The notes under the pieces: model-generated
Told to the model about the DNA's origin: nothing
Seen by the model: the letters and a program-made list of their open reading frames with translations, nothing else
Databases searched by the model: none
Shown: in pieces, positions 17,961 through 25,609 of the stretch
How positions within the stretch are numbered: the first letter of the stretch is position 1
How the letters are laid out: each line of letters begins with the position of its first letter
Source: Flavobacteriales bacterium 34_180_T64
GTDB lineage: Bacteria; Bacteroidota; Bacteroidia; Flavobacteriales; Flavobacteriaceae
Length of the DNA: 64,000 nt
NCBI GenBank assembly: GCA_002162765.1
Contig: MAAR01000008.1
Span: 62,001 to 126,000, forward strand
Direction of reading: 5' to 3'
Translations under genes and position numbers: made by a program

Positions 17961-18863
17961 TTAGTTAGCTTCCATCGTTAATGCTCTAAATAAACTTTCT
18001 AAACTCGCGTTTTTTTGATTGAGTTGCAATATCTTTAACTGATTGTCATGAGCAAAATCAAAAACATAAGAACGCATGTCGTTGACAGTAGAAAAAGTGA
18101 TTTCATAAACAAAACCATATGTATTTGTCACCGTTTTTACATGCGGTAATTTAAGTAAAAACGCATCTTCTACACGATAATCAAATTCTACTATAACGGT
18201 TTGCTCGTTTTCATCGCGAAGTTCTTGCAATTTTTTATCTGCCACAATTTCGCCTTTATTGATAATGATAACACGATCGCACATCACTTCAACTTCTTGC
18301 ATAATATGTGTTGATAGAAATACAGTCTTTTCTTTCCCAAGGGACTTAATTAAATGTCTGATATCTACAAGTTGATTCGGATCAAGACCTGTGGTAGGTT
18401 CATCCAAAATTAAAACCTCGGGATTATGCAATATCGCATTTGCTAAACCTACACGTTGTCTATAGCCTTTTGAGAGTTGACCAATTTTTTTATGTGCCTC
18501 CGGAGATAAACCTGTAAGTTCAATAACCTCTTCAATTCTTGGTTTTGAAACTTTATAAATACTAGCATTAAAACGTAAATACTCTTTTACATACATGTCT
18601 AAGTATAAAGGGTTGTGTTCTGGTAAATAACCGACACGTTTTTGGACATTTATTGCATCAGTTTTAACATCAAAATGACTCACTTTCGCTAGGCCCTGTG
18701 TAGCTTCAATATAGGTGGTCAAAATTTTCATCATGGTAGATTTCCCAGCACCATTTGGTCCTAAAAAACCAACAACTTCACCTTTGTTTATTTTAAAAGA
18801 CACATCATTCAATGCCTTCTGACTGCCATACGTTTTTGAGATATTTTCTACTTCTATAGACAT
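17961..18863 (-). CDS. gldA: Gliding motility ABC transporter ATPase GldA
   Basis: This 300-residue ATPase has Walker A (GFLGPNGAGKST), the ABC signature (LSKGYRQRVGLA) and Walker B (VLILDEPTTGLDP), followed by the H-loop LSTHIMQEVE. It closely resembles GldA, the cytoplasmic ATPase partner of GldF-GldG, needed for gliding in Flavobacterium johnsoniae. gldF and gldG are not adjacent. I chose the start giving MSIEVENISKTYG, as in other GldA proteins; an upstream in-frame ATG at 18884 would add seven residues. Confidence 0.9.
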   Translation of the reverse strand: MSIEVENISKTYGSQKALNDVSFKINKGEVVGFLGPNGAGKSTMMKILTTYIEATQGLAKVSHFDVKTDAINVQKRVGYLPEHNPLYLDMYVKEYLRFNASIYKVSKPRIEEVIELTGLSPEAHKKIGQLSKGYRQRVGLANAILHNPEVLILDEPTTGLDPNQLVDIRHLIKSLGKEKTVFLSTHIMQEVEVMCDRVIIINKGEIVADKKLQELRDENEQTVIVEFDYRVEDAFLLKLPHVKTVTNTYGFVYEITFSTVNDMRSYVFDFAHDNQLKILQLNQKNASLESLFRALTMEAN

Positions 18864-18963
18864 GTAATGTGGTTGTTTACTCAAAAATAGGAATTCTTAC
18901 ATATAAAATAAGTCCTATTTAACAATTTTCTAACCTAAGCGATTAAAAAATAGTTTATAACAT

Positions 18964-18993
18964 TTTGTTTTTTCATTTTATTAGTTACTTTAG
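18964..18993 (+). promoter_or_regulatory. Candidate promoter of the aromatic amino acid operon
   Basis: TTTG (18964-18967) and TACTTTAG (18986-18993) are 18 bases apart, matching TTTG / TAnnTTTG with one mismatch. Transcription would begin near 19000, only a few bases before the leader peptide ATG at 19004. Confidence 0.6.
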
Positions 18994-19003
18994 CCCATAT
19001 ATT

Positions 19004-19084
19004 ATGATTACAAAAACAAATTATACATATTATAACTGGAACTATTTCTTTTTTAGCAAAAGAAACGAGATGTTGTATGTATAG
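19004..19084 (+). CDS. Leader peptide rich in Tyr, Trp and Phe (26 residues), candidate attenuator
   Basis: The frame is ATG to TAG and includes NYTYYNWNYFFF: eight of eleven residues from 7 to 17 are aromatic (four Tyr, one Trp, three Phe in a row). It starts a few bases after the predicted promoter and is followed by an intrinsic terminator directly before pheA. This is the arrangement of classical ribosome-mediated attenuation: stalling at aromatic codons under shortage would favour read-through. CGAGA inside the frame (19066-19070) can pair with TCTCG in the left arm of the terminator (19111-19115), supplying a competing helix. Too short for standard gene callers. Confidence 0.8.
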   Translation: MITKTNYTYYNWNYFFFSKRNEMLYV

Positions 19085-19108
19085 TTTAAAACCTATAAAT
19101 TAAATATG

Positions 19109-19138
19109 AGTCTCGATGAAAATCGAGACTTTTTTTTT
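19109..19138 (+). terminator. Intrinsic terminator (attenuator) in the pheA leader
   Basis: A perfect 9-bp stem (AGTCTCGAT / ATCGAGACT) is closed by a GAAA tetraloop and followed by eight further T. The T-run ends exactly at the pheA ATG (19139). The left arm can instead pair with CGAGA at 19066-19070 within the leader peptide frame. A terminator between a promoter and the first gene of an operon implies conditional read-through. Confidence 0.85.
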
Positions 19139-19966
19139 ATGATAAAGTCTGTAGCTATACAAGGAATTCAAGGATCATTTCATCATATTGTTTCACAGCA
19201 ATTTTTTGAAACAGATATTATTGTCAACGAATGTTTATCATTTGATTTGGCAGTAGAGCGTTTGTTAGAAAAGAAAAGCAATGCGGTAATTATGGCGCTT
19301 GAGAATTCAATTGCGGGTTCAATAATTCCAAATTATGCATTGATTGACCAGCATAATTTACATATTATTGGCGAACATTTTTTAGACATTCAACATCATT
19401 TGATGGCATTGCCAAATCAATCAATTAACGATATTCGAGAAGTGTATTCTCATCCAATGGCACTTTTACAATGCAAGACATTTTTTAAGTCTTATCCACA
19501 CATTAAATTAATAGAGGATAAGGATACAGCTGAGGTTGCTCAACGTATCCAGAAGAACCAACTTTATAATGTTGCTGCAATAGGAAGTCATCTCGCTGCT
19601 GAATTATTTGGATTAGAAATTCTATCCAGAAGTATTCAAACGATTACACATAATGAAACACGCTTTGTAATCGTAAAAACATCAAATTCTGAAATGCCTG
19701 AACAACAAATTAATAAGGCATCTTTAAAATTTGAATTAGAGCATAAACGCGGTAGCTTGGCTTCACTATTAAATGTTTTAAGCGATTGTAAATTAAATTT
19801 AACTAAAATACAGTCGTTACCTAAAATTGAAACACCTTGGAAATATGCTTTTTTTGTAGATGTTACTTTTGAAGATTATAATGATTACAAAAAAGCAAAA
19901 TCTATAATGCAACTTATGGCGGAAGATTTTAAAATATTAGGCGAATACAAAAATGCAAGATTATGA
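19139..19966 (+). CDS. pheA: Prephenate dehydratase
   Basis: The 275-residue protein converts prephenate to phenylpyruvate. The catalytic domain covers about 1-185 (AIQGIQGSFHHIVSQ, ENSIAGSI, and the Thr-Arg-Phe catalytic motif in NETRFVIVKT). A regulatory ACT domain follows (FELEHKRGSLASLLNVLSDCKLNLTKIQSLP), so feedback inhibition by phenylalanine is expected. It has no chorismate mutase domain; that activity is fused to the last protein of the operon. An in-frame ATG at 19106 would translate the terminator stem (SLDENRDFFF) and is not credible as the start. The next gene overlaps by four bases (ATGA). Confidence 0.95.
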   Translation: MIKSVAIQGIQGSFHHIVSQQFFETDIIVNECLSFDLAVERLLEKKSNAVIMALENSIAGSIIPNYALIDQHNLHIIGEHFLDIQHHLMALPNQSINDIREVYSHPMALLQCKTFFKSYPHIKLIEDKDTAEVAQRIQKNQLYNVAAIGSHLAAELFGLEILSRSIQTITHNETRFVIVKTSNSEMPEQQINKASLKFELEHKRGSLASLLNVLSDCKLNLTKIQSLPKIETPWKYAFFVDVTFEDYNDYKKAKSIMQLMAEDFKILGEYKNARL

Positions 19967-21108
19967 TTAAAGTAGCTAATAGATTGCAAACTGTAGAAGA
20001 GTATTATTTTTCAAAAAAATTGAGAGAAGTAAATTTACTCAAGGCAAACGGTAAGCCCATAATTAATCTAGGAATTGGAAGCCCAGATTTAGATCCGCCA
20101 CAAAAGGTTATTGATGCCATGACTTTAAGTTTGAAACATGAAACAGCTCATAAATATCAAAGTTATCAGGGATTACCAGAGCTTAGAGAGGCTATGGCCA
20201 ATTTTTATAAAACACATTTTGGTGTGGCGTTAAGTCCGAAAACGGAAGTGTTACCGCTAATGGGAAGTAAAGAAGGGATAATGCATATTTCAATGGCGTT
20301 TTTAAATGAAGGCGATGAAGTACTAATCCCAAATCCAGGGTATCCTACGTATGCCGCAGTCACTAAATTAGTCGGTGGAAATCCAGTGCTTTATGATTTA
20401 AATGAGGAACATAATTGGATGCCAGATTTGAAAAAACTGGAGCAATTAGACCTTAGCAAAGTGAAGATGATGTGGGTAAATTATCCGCATATGCCTACAG
20501 GTGCAACTGCTTCGAATAAAATATTTGAAGCCATTATTGCTTTTGCAAAGCGGTATCATATTTTGGTTGTAAATGACAACCCTTACAGTTTTATTTTGAA
20601 CGAATATCCTAGAAGTATTTTAAAATATAAAAATGCAAAAGATGTTTGTTTAGAGCTCAATTCTTTGAGTAAAACATTTAATATGTCTGGTTGGAGAGTA
20701 GGTATGGTTTTAGGGAAATCGGAATATATAGATGCTATATTGAAAGTGAAAAGTAATATGGATTCTGGTATGTTTTATGGTGTTCAAAAAGGCGCTATAG
20801 AAGCATTGAATTGTTCTCAAATGTGGCACCTAAGTTTGAATAGTGTGTATGAAACCCGTCGTGAATTAATTTGGAAACTGGCTGATGCGTTAAATTGTAC
20901 TTATGATAAAAATGCCTCAGGTTTATTTGTTTGGGCAAAATTACCGACGTTCGTACAAGCAGAAGAATTTATTGATGTAATCTTAAAAGAAAATTCAATT
21001 TTTATTGCACCTGGAACCATTTTTGGAAGTAATGGTGAAGGTTATATTCGATTTTCGTTGTGTTCACAAACAGAAAACATAGAAGAAGCAATATCTAGAG
21101 TGTTATGA
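19963..21108 (+). CDS. Pyridoxal-phosphate aminotransferase of the aromatic operon
   Basis: The 381-residue class I aminotransferase has PLP Lys237 (LNSLSKTFNMSGWRVG), NPGYPTYAAVTKL, WVNYPHMPTGA and a C-terminal Arg in EGYIRFSLC. It sits between pheA and tyrA with ATGA overlaps on both sides, so it most likely transaminates phenylpyruvate and 4-hydroxyphenylpyruvate to Phe and Tyr, or prephenate to arogenate. Sequence resembles LL-diaminopimelate and aspartate aminotransferases, so another substrate is possible. Its regulation should follow the attenuator upstream. Confidence 0.88.
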   Translation: MIKVANRLQTVEEYYFSKKLREVNLLKANGKPIINLGIGSPDLDPPQKVIDAMTLSLKHETAHKYQSYQGLPELREAMANFYKTHFGVALSPKTEVLPLMGSKEGIMHISMAFLNEGDEVLIPNPGYPTYAAVTKLVGGNPVLYDLNEEHNWMPDLKKLEQLDLSKVKMMWVNYPHMPTGATASNKIFEAIIAFAKRYHILVVNDNPYSFILNEYPRSILKYKNAKDVCLELNSLSKTFNMSGWRVGMVLGKSEYIDAILKVKSNMDSGMFYGVQKGAIEALNCSQMWHLSLNSVYETRRELIWKLADALNCTYDKNASGLFVWAKLPTFVQAEEFIDVILKENSIFIAPGTIFGSNGEGYIRFSLCSQTENIEEAISRVL

Positions 21109-21956
21109 AAAATATATATGTAATAGGAGTCGGGTTAATTGGAGGTAGTCTAGCTCTAGATATTAAGAACAAGAATCAAAACGTACAAATTTATGGTATA
21201 GATAGTAATCCCGACCATTTAAATGAGGCTTTAGATTTAAATATTATTGACCAAGAAGCGAGCTATACTGATTTATCAAATGCAGATTTAATAATTCTTG
21301 CAATTCCAGTCGATGTAGCAGTTATTGAATTGCCTAAAATTTTGGACCATAGTTCAGATAATACGCTTGTGATTGATGTTGGTTCAACAAAATCAGACAT
21401 ATGTAAACGTATAGAGAATCATAGTAAACGGCGAAATTTTTTAGCAATGCATCCCATTGCCGGAACTGAGTATTCTGGGCCGAGAGCAGCTATTTTAAAT
21501 TTGTTTAAGAATAAAACTAATATCATTTGCGAAGTTGAAAAAACAGCGTTTAAGCTACAAGAGAAAGCACTGCAATTATTTTCAGACTTAGGAATGCGTA
21601 TCCGCTATATGAACCCAGAAGCTCATGATAAGCATATTGCTTATGTTTCACATCTATCACATATAAGCTCATTTATGTTAGGAAAAACGGTTATTGAAAA
21701 GGAAAAAAATGAACGAGATATTTTTGATATGGCTGGCAGTGGTTTTGAGAGTACGGTACGTTTGGCAAAAAGTTCGCCAGAAATGTGGACGCCTATATTT
21801 AAACAAAATAAGCATAATGTTATTGAAACATTAGAAGAGTATATTCAAAATTTAGTAAGATTTAAAACAGCAATGGAGACTGATGATTTTGATGAAATCT
21901 TTAATGAAATGAAAAACACCAATCATATAAAAGACATTTTAAACGGAATTGCATAA
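21105..21956 (+). CDS. tyrA: Prephenate dehydrogenase
   Basis: The 283-residue protein has an N-terminal NAD(P)-binding motif (YVIGVGLIGGSLALDI) and prephenate dehydrogenase landmarks HPIAGTEYSGPRAA, HVSHLSH-type (AYVSHLSHISSFML) and MAGSGFESTVRLA. It oxidatively decarboxylates prephenate to 4-hydroxyphenylpyruvate, the tyrosine branch. No ACT or chorismate mutase domain is attached. It overlaps the upstream aminotransferase by four bases and lies ten bases before the DAHP synthase gene, so it belongs to the attenuator-controlled operon. Confidence 0.95.
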   Translation: MKNIYVIGVGLIGGSLALDIKNKNQNVQIYGIDSNPDHLNEALDLNIIDQEASYTDLSNADLIILAIPVDVAVIELPKILDHSSDNTLVIDVGSTKSDICKRIENHSKRRNFLAMHPIAGTEYSGPRAAILNLFKNKTNIICEVEKTAFKLQEKALQLFSDLGMRIRYMNPEAHDKHIAYVSHLSHISSFMLGKTVIEKEKNERDIFDMAGSGFESTVRLAKSSPEMWTPIFKQNKHNVIETLEEYIQNLVRFKTAMETDDFDEIFNEMKNTNHIKDILNGIA

Positions 21957-21966
21957 AAAGGAAAAC

Positions 21967-23049
21967 ATGGAAAACAGAAAAGAATTAAGAACCTGGTTAG
22001 ATGATATGAAGTTGGATCACCCTTTAGTTATTGCAGGTCCATGCAGTGCCGAAACTGAAGCTCAGGTGTTAAATATTGCACAACAATTAAAAGATACTGA
22101 TGTTAATTATTATAGAGCGGGAATTTGGAAACCAAGAACGCGACCTGGAAATTTTGAAGGTGTTGGTGCTTTAGGTTTAAAGTGGTTGCAAAAAGTGAAA
22201 GCCGAAACCGGATTAAAGACAGCCACCGAAGTTGCTAATAGAGCTCATGTTGAACTCGCGTTGGAACATGATATCGATTTATTATGGATTGGTGCACGAT
22301 CAACAGTGAGTCCCTTTATTGTACAAGAAATTGCTGATGCGTTAAAAGGTACTGATAAAATTGTATTGGTTAAGAATCCTGTAAATCCGGATTTACCATT
22401 GTGGTTGGGTGCAATAGAGCGATTGGCTTCGTCAAATATTAAAAATCTTGGCGTTATTCACAGAGGATTTTCGACCTATGAAAAATCTAAATACAGAAAT
22501 AATCCAGAATGGCAGTTAGCCATCGAATTGCAAACTAAATTTCCAGATTTGCCCTTAATATGTGATCCATCTCACATTACGGGAAAAAGAGATATGGTTT
22601 TTGATGTATCTCAAGCGGCATTAGATTTAAATTTTGATGGCCTCATGATAGAGACGCATTTCGATCCTGATAATGCTTGGAGTGATGCAGCGCAACAAAT
22701 AACACCTAAGGCATTAATTCAGATGACGAAGGATTTAAAAATTAGAAAAGAAACGGATTCTGAAACTGAATACAACATCAAGCTGAATAATTTAAGAGCT
22801 CAAATAGATGTGGTTGATAATCAAATTATTGAATTATTAGGTAAGCGTATGAAAGTTGCTGATGGAATAGGAATTCTAAAGAAAGAGAAAAACGTTGCCG
22901 TTCTACAAAGTAAGCGTTGGAATGAAATTTTGGGAAAAATGGTTCTTGAAGGCGAGGATAAAGGTTTAAGTGAAGAGTTTATCTTGAAAATGTTTAAAGC
23001 CATTCACCAAGAATCTATAAATCACCAAGAAAAGATAATAAATGGATAA
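21967..23049 (+). CDS. Bifunctional DAHP synthase / chorismate mutase
   Basis: This 360-residue fusion catalyses the first and a later step of aromatic biosynthesis. Residues about 1-265 form a KDPG-like DAHP synthase (VIAGPCSAETEAQ, YRAGIWKPRTRPGNFEG, PLICDPSHITGKR). Residues about 270-355 form a type II (AroQ) chorismate mutase (LRAQIDVVDNQIIELLGKRM). The mutase is at the C-terminus, the reverse of the Bacillus fusion. I start at 21967 (MENRKELRTW), which has AAAAAGGAAAAC before it; an ATG at 21949 lies inside tyrA. Last gene of the operon, followed at once by a terminator. Confidence 0.95.
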   Translation: MENRKELRTWLDDMKLDHPLVIAGPCSAETEAQVLNIAQQLKDTDVNYYRAGIWKPRTRPGNFEGVGALGLKWLQKVKAETGLKTATEVANRAHVELALEHDIDLLWIGARSTVSPFIVQEIADALKGTDKIVLVKNPVNPDLPLWLGAIERLASSNIKNLGVIHRGFSTYEKSKYRNNPEWQLAIELQTKFPDLPLICDPSHITGKRDMVFDVSQAALDLNFDGLMIETHFDPDNAWSDAAQQITPKALIQMTKDLKIRKETDSETEYNIKLNNLRAQIDVVDNQIIELLGKRMKVADGIGILKKEKNVAVLQSKRWNEILGKMVLEGEDKGLSEEFILKMFKAIHQESINHQEKIING

Positions 23050-23050
23050 A

Positions 23051-23080
23051 AAAAGTCTCGCAATTTGCGAGACTTTTTTT
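23051..23080 (+). terminator. Intrinsic terminator at the end of the aromatic operon
   Basis: A 9-bp stem (AGTCTCGCA / TGCGAGACT) with a tiny loop and T7 follows two bases after the stop codon. Its A-rich left flank lets it also serve the convergent gene. It shares AGTCTCG with the attenuator stem at 19109. Confidence 0.9.
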
Positions 23081-23087
23081 ATTAGCT

Positions 23088-23546
23088 TCATGCTTTATCT
23101 CGCTTAAAAATGAATCGCGTAATAAAAATACCTTTACCATCGCCTTTACCACCTTCACTTTCTACAGCGCTAGTTACAAATGCTAATTCCCAGCCTTCTT
23201 CAATCATCGTATTGATTTTTGAACTTAATACGGCGTCATTGGCAGCGATATTTTGAAAACGTATGCCTCCAATATTATAAAAATTCAATAATTTGGTCTC
23301 CTCAAAGTTTTTTACTCTAATGTCACCTCGGTCAGATTTATTTCGTTTATCTTCTTTTTTGTCATCAGATCGTACCGACGTAAAATCTTTATAATTTCTA
23401 TCTTCAGAAGTCGAAACTAAACGAGATCTTCCAACACCATTAGGCACAATGGATTCTACACTTGTAATAATTTTGTATTCAACTTGTGCATTTATTTCAC
23501 TAATTGAAACAAAAACTAAAGCAATTACGAGTACTAATTTTTTCAT
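23088..23546 (-). CDS. Secreted protein of unknown function (DUF4177-like end)
   Basis: The 152-residue protein begins with a signal peptide (MKKLVLVIALVFVSISEINA, then QVEYKII). A charged middle (KKEDKRNKSDRGD) is followed by a segment (LSSKINTMIEEGWELAFVTS, then ITRFIFKR) that resembles DUF4177-type small domains in which Gly-Trp-Glu precedes a beta strand. No catalytic residues are apparent. The start at 23546 gives a clean signal peptide; an in-frame ATG at 23585 would add 13 unlikely residues. Function is not known. Confidence 0.65.
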   Translation of the reverse strand: MKKLVLVIALVFVSISEINAQVEYKIITSVESIVPNGVGRSRLVSTSEDRNYKDFTSVRSDDKKEDKRNKSDRGDIRVKNFEETKLLNFYNIGGIRFQNIAANDAVLSSKINTMIEEGWELAFVTSAVESEGGKGDGKGIFITRFIFKRDKA

Positions 23547-23633
23547 ATTATTGAAGTTTTTTATAATTAAGTCGTGAATATACATTTTTCTTCTGTTTAA
23601 AAATTGTTATTTTGTTTCATAATTGGGTCATTA

Positions 23634-24584
23634 ATGATAGGAATTGTATATAAATCTACAGGGAGTTGGTATACCGTCAAAACAGAACTTGGCACGACCT
23701 ATTTGTGTAGGATTAAAGGTAAATTTCGATTAAAAGGAATTAAAAGTACAAACCCAATAGCAGTAGGAGATATTGTCGATTTTGAATTGGAAACAAATAA
23801 TGATGAGGTTACAGGTGTGATTTCTGTTATTCAGGATCGTAAAAACTACATTGTTAGGAAATCGGTAAACCTATCAAAACAGACACAAATTATTGCTTCA
23901 AATATTGATCAAGTTTTTTTATTAATCACGATCAATAACCCGCCTACATTTCCGAGTTTTATAGATCGTTTTTTGGTTACAGCCGAGGCCTATTCTGTTA
24001 AAACTATTTTACTATTTAATAAGATTGATACCTACGATGACGACACCGTATTGGAAGTGAAATATTTAGCTGCGATATATCGAAAGATAGGATATGAATG
24101 TTTAGGGATTTCCGCGAAAACAGGTAAAAATATGGATAAAGTAAAACACCTCATGCAAGATAAAGTGAGTATGTTCACTGGGCATTCAGGAGTTGGAAAG
24201 TCAACATTAGTAAATGCAATTGAACCTACTTTAGATCTAAAAACAAAAGCCATTTCTGAGCAGCATAGTCAAGGGCAACATACCACTACATTTGCTGAAA
24301 TGTTTGATTTAAGTTTTGGCGCTAAAATTATTGATACTCCTGGAATAAAAGGCTTTGGTGTTGTAGATATGGACAAAGAAGAAGTAGGCGATTATTTTCC
24401 TGAATTTTTCGCATTGAAACAAGATTGTAAATTTAATAATTGCTTACATCTTGAAGAACCCAAATGTGCGGTGAAAGCAGCTTTAGATAATGATGAAATA
24501 TCATTTTCTAGATATAGAAGTTATGTTCAAATACTTGACGGTGAAGATGAACATTACCGAACGGATAATTGGGATAACGAATGA
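23634..24584 (+). CDS. rsgA: Ribosome small subunit-dependent GTPase A
   Basis: The 316-residue circularly permuted GTPase assists late 30S subunit assembly. An OB-fold N-terminus (GIVYKSTGSWYTV) is followed by the permuted order of motifs: G4-like FNKIDTYD, P-loop GHSGVGKSTLVN, G3 DTPGIKGFG. A zinc-knuckle region follows (CKFNNCLHLEEPKCAV). All motifs are intact. I start at 23634, giving MIGIVYKSTGSWY as in homologues; the ATG at 23604 would add ten hydrophobic residues. It overlaps dtd by four bases. Confidence 0.95.
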   Translation: MIGIVYKSTGSWYTVKTELGTTYLCRIKGKFRLKGIKSTNPIAVGDIVDFELETNNDEVTGVISVIQDRKNYIVRKSVNLSKQTQIIASNIDQVFLLITINNPPTFPSFIDRFLVTAEAYSVKTILLFNKIDTYDDDTVLEVKYLAAIYRKIGYECLGISAKTGKNMDKVKHLMQDKVSMFTGHSGVGKSTLVNAIEPTLDLKTKAISEQHSQGQHTTTFAEMFDLSFGAKIIDTPGIKGFGVVDMDKEEVGDYFPEFFALKQDCKFNNCLHLEEPKCAVKAALDNDEISFSRYRSYVQILDGEDEHYRTDNWDNE

Positions 24585-25033
24585 GAGCAGTTATTCAACG
24601 TGTTTCAAGAGCAAGTGTAACCATAGCTAAAAAAAAAGTAGCATCAATAAATAATGGCGTTCTGGTGCTATTAGGTGTCGTTGATGAGGATACACAAGAA
24701 GATATTGATTGGTTGTCTAATAAGATTACGAACCTTCGCATTTTTAATGATGAGAATTTAGTTATGAATACATCCTTATTAGAAAGTAATGGAGACGCTA
24801 TTGTGGTGAGTCAATTCACACTTCACGCAAATACTAAAAAAGGAAATAGACCGAGTTATATAAAAGCTGCTAAACCCGATATAGCTATTCCACTATATCA
24901 AAATTTTGTGAATCAATTAGCTGTAGATCTCGGAAAGAACGTTCAAACAGGAGAGTTTGGTGCTGATATGAAGGTGGAGCTCTTAAACGATGGGCCTGTT
25001 ACAATTATCATTGATACTAAAAACAAAGGCTAA
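24581..25033 (+). CDS. dtd: D-aminoacyl-tRNA deacylase
   Basis: The 150-residue protein has the full DTD family length. It starts MRAVIQRVSRASVTI and contains the two active-site motifs: SQFTLHANTKKGNRPSY and the cross-subunit Gly-Pro in LNDGPVTIIID. It removes D-amino acids wrongly attached to tRNA. It is coupled to rsgA by an ATGA overlap and to the next gene by a TAATG overlap. Confidence 0.97.
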   Translation: MRAVIQRVSRASVTIAKKKVASINNGVLVLLGVVDEDTQEDIDWLSNKITNLRIFNDENLVMNTSLLESNGDAIVVSQFTLHANTKKGNRPSYIKAAKPDIAIPLYQNFVNQLAVDLGKNVQTGEFGADMKVELLNDGPVTIIIDTKNKG

Positions 25034-25551
25034 TGGCTTCTGTTTTTGGCCATGGAATGGTAGCTTATACAATTTCTCGAGTATCAAGTGAAAAAGTGTC
25101 CAAGGGCCTTGTTGTTCTGGCTATGATTTCGGCAATTCTACCGGATATTGACGTATTGGCATTTAAATTTGGAATTCCTTACGAACATATGTTTGGTCAT
25201 CGAGGATTTACACATTCAATTTTATTCGCCGTAGTTTGGGCCATTGGATTATCACTACTGTTTGGTAAAAAAACGAAATTACTTTATGCAATTGTGTTGT
25301 TCTTGAGTACGATATCACATGGCATATTAGATGCGATGACAAGTGGTGGACGAGGTGTTGGTTTTTTTATTCCATTTGTAAATGAACGCTACTTTTTTTC
25401 ATTTAGAGGAATAAAAGTATCACCTATAGGAATTGACAAATTTTTTTCAAAATGGGGAGCTGAAGTTATTTTGAGTGAGCTTAAATACATCGTCATACCT
25501 TGCATTATTATACTAATTTCATTTTATCTTAAAAGAAGCTATTTTAAATGA
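25033..25551 (+). CDS. Membrane-bound metal-dependent hydrolase (YdjM-like)
   Basis: The 172-residue protein has about four membrane segments and the family motifs HRGFTHSILFAVVW and SHGILDAMTSGGRGVGFFIPF, with His and Asp residues that would bind metal. This places it in the PF04307 YdjM/LexA-binding-related family. The physiological substrate is unknown. It overlaps dtd by one base and is last in the rsgA-dtd group. Confidence 0.8.
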   Translation: MASVFGHGMVAYTISRVSSEKVSKGLVVLAMISAILPDIDVLAFKFGIPYEHMFGHRGFTHSILFAVVWAIGLSLLFGKKTKLLYAIVLFLSTISHGILDAMTSGGRGVGFFIPFVNERYFFSFRGIKVSPIGIDKFFSKWGAEVILSELKYIVIPCIIILISFYLKRSYFK

Positions 25552-25609
25552 TAATTATCACTTTTTTGAAAAATAAATATATCTACATTTATAGACTAAA
25601 TTAAAAACC

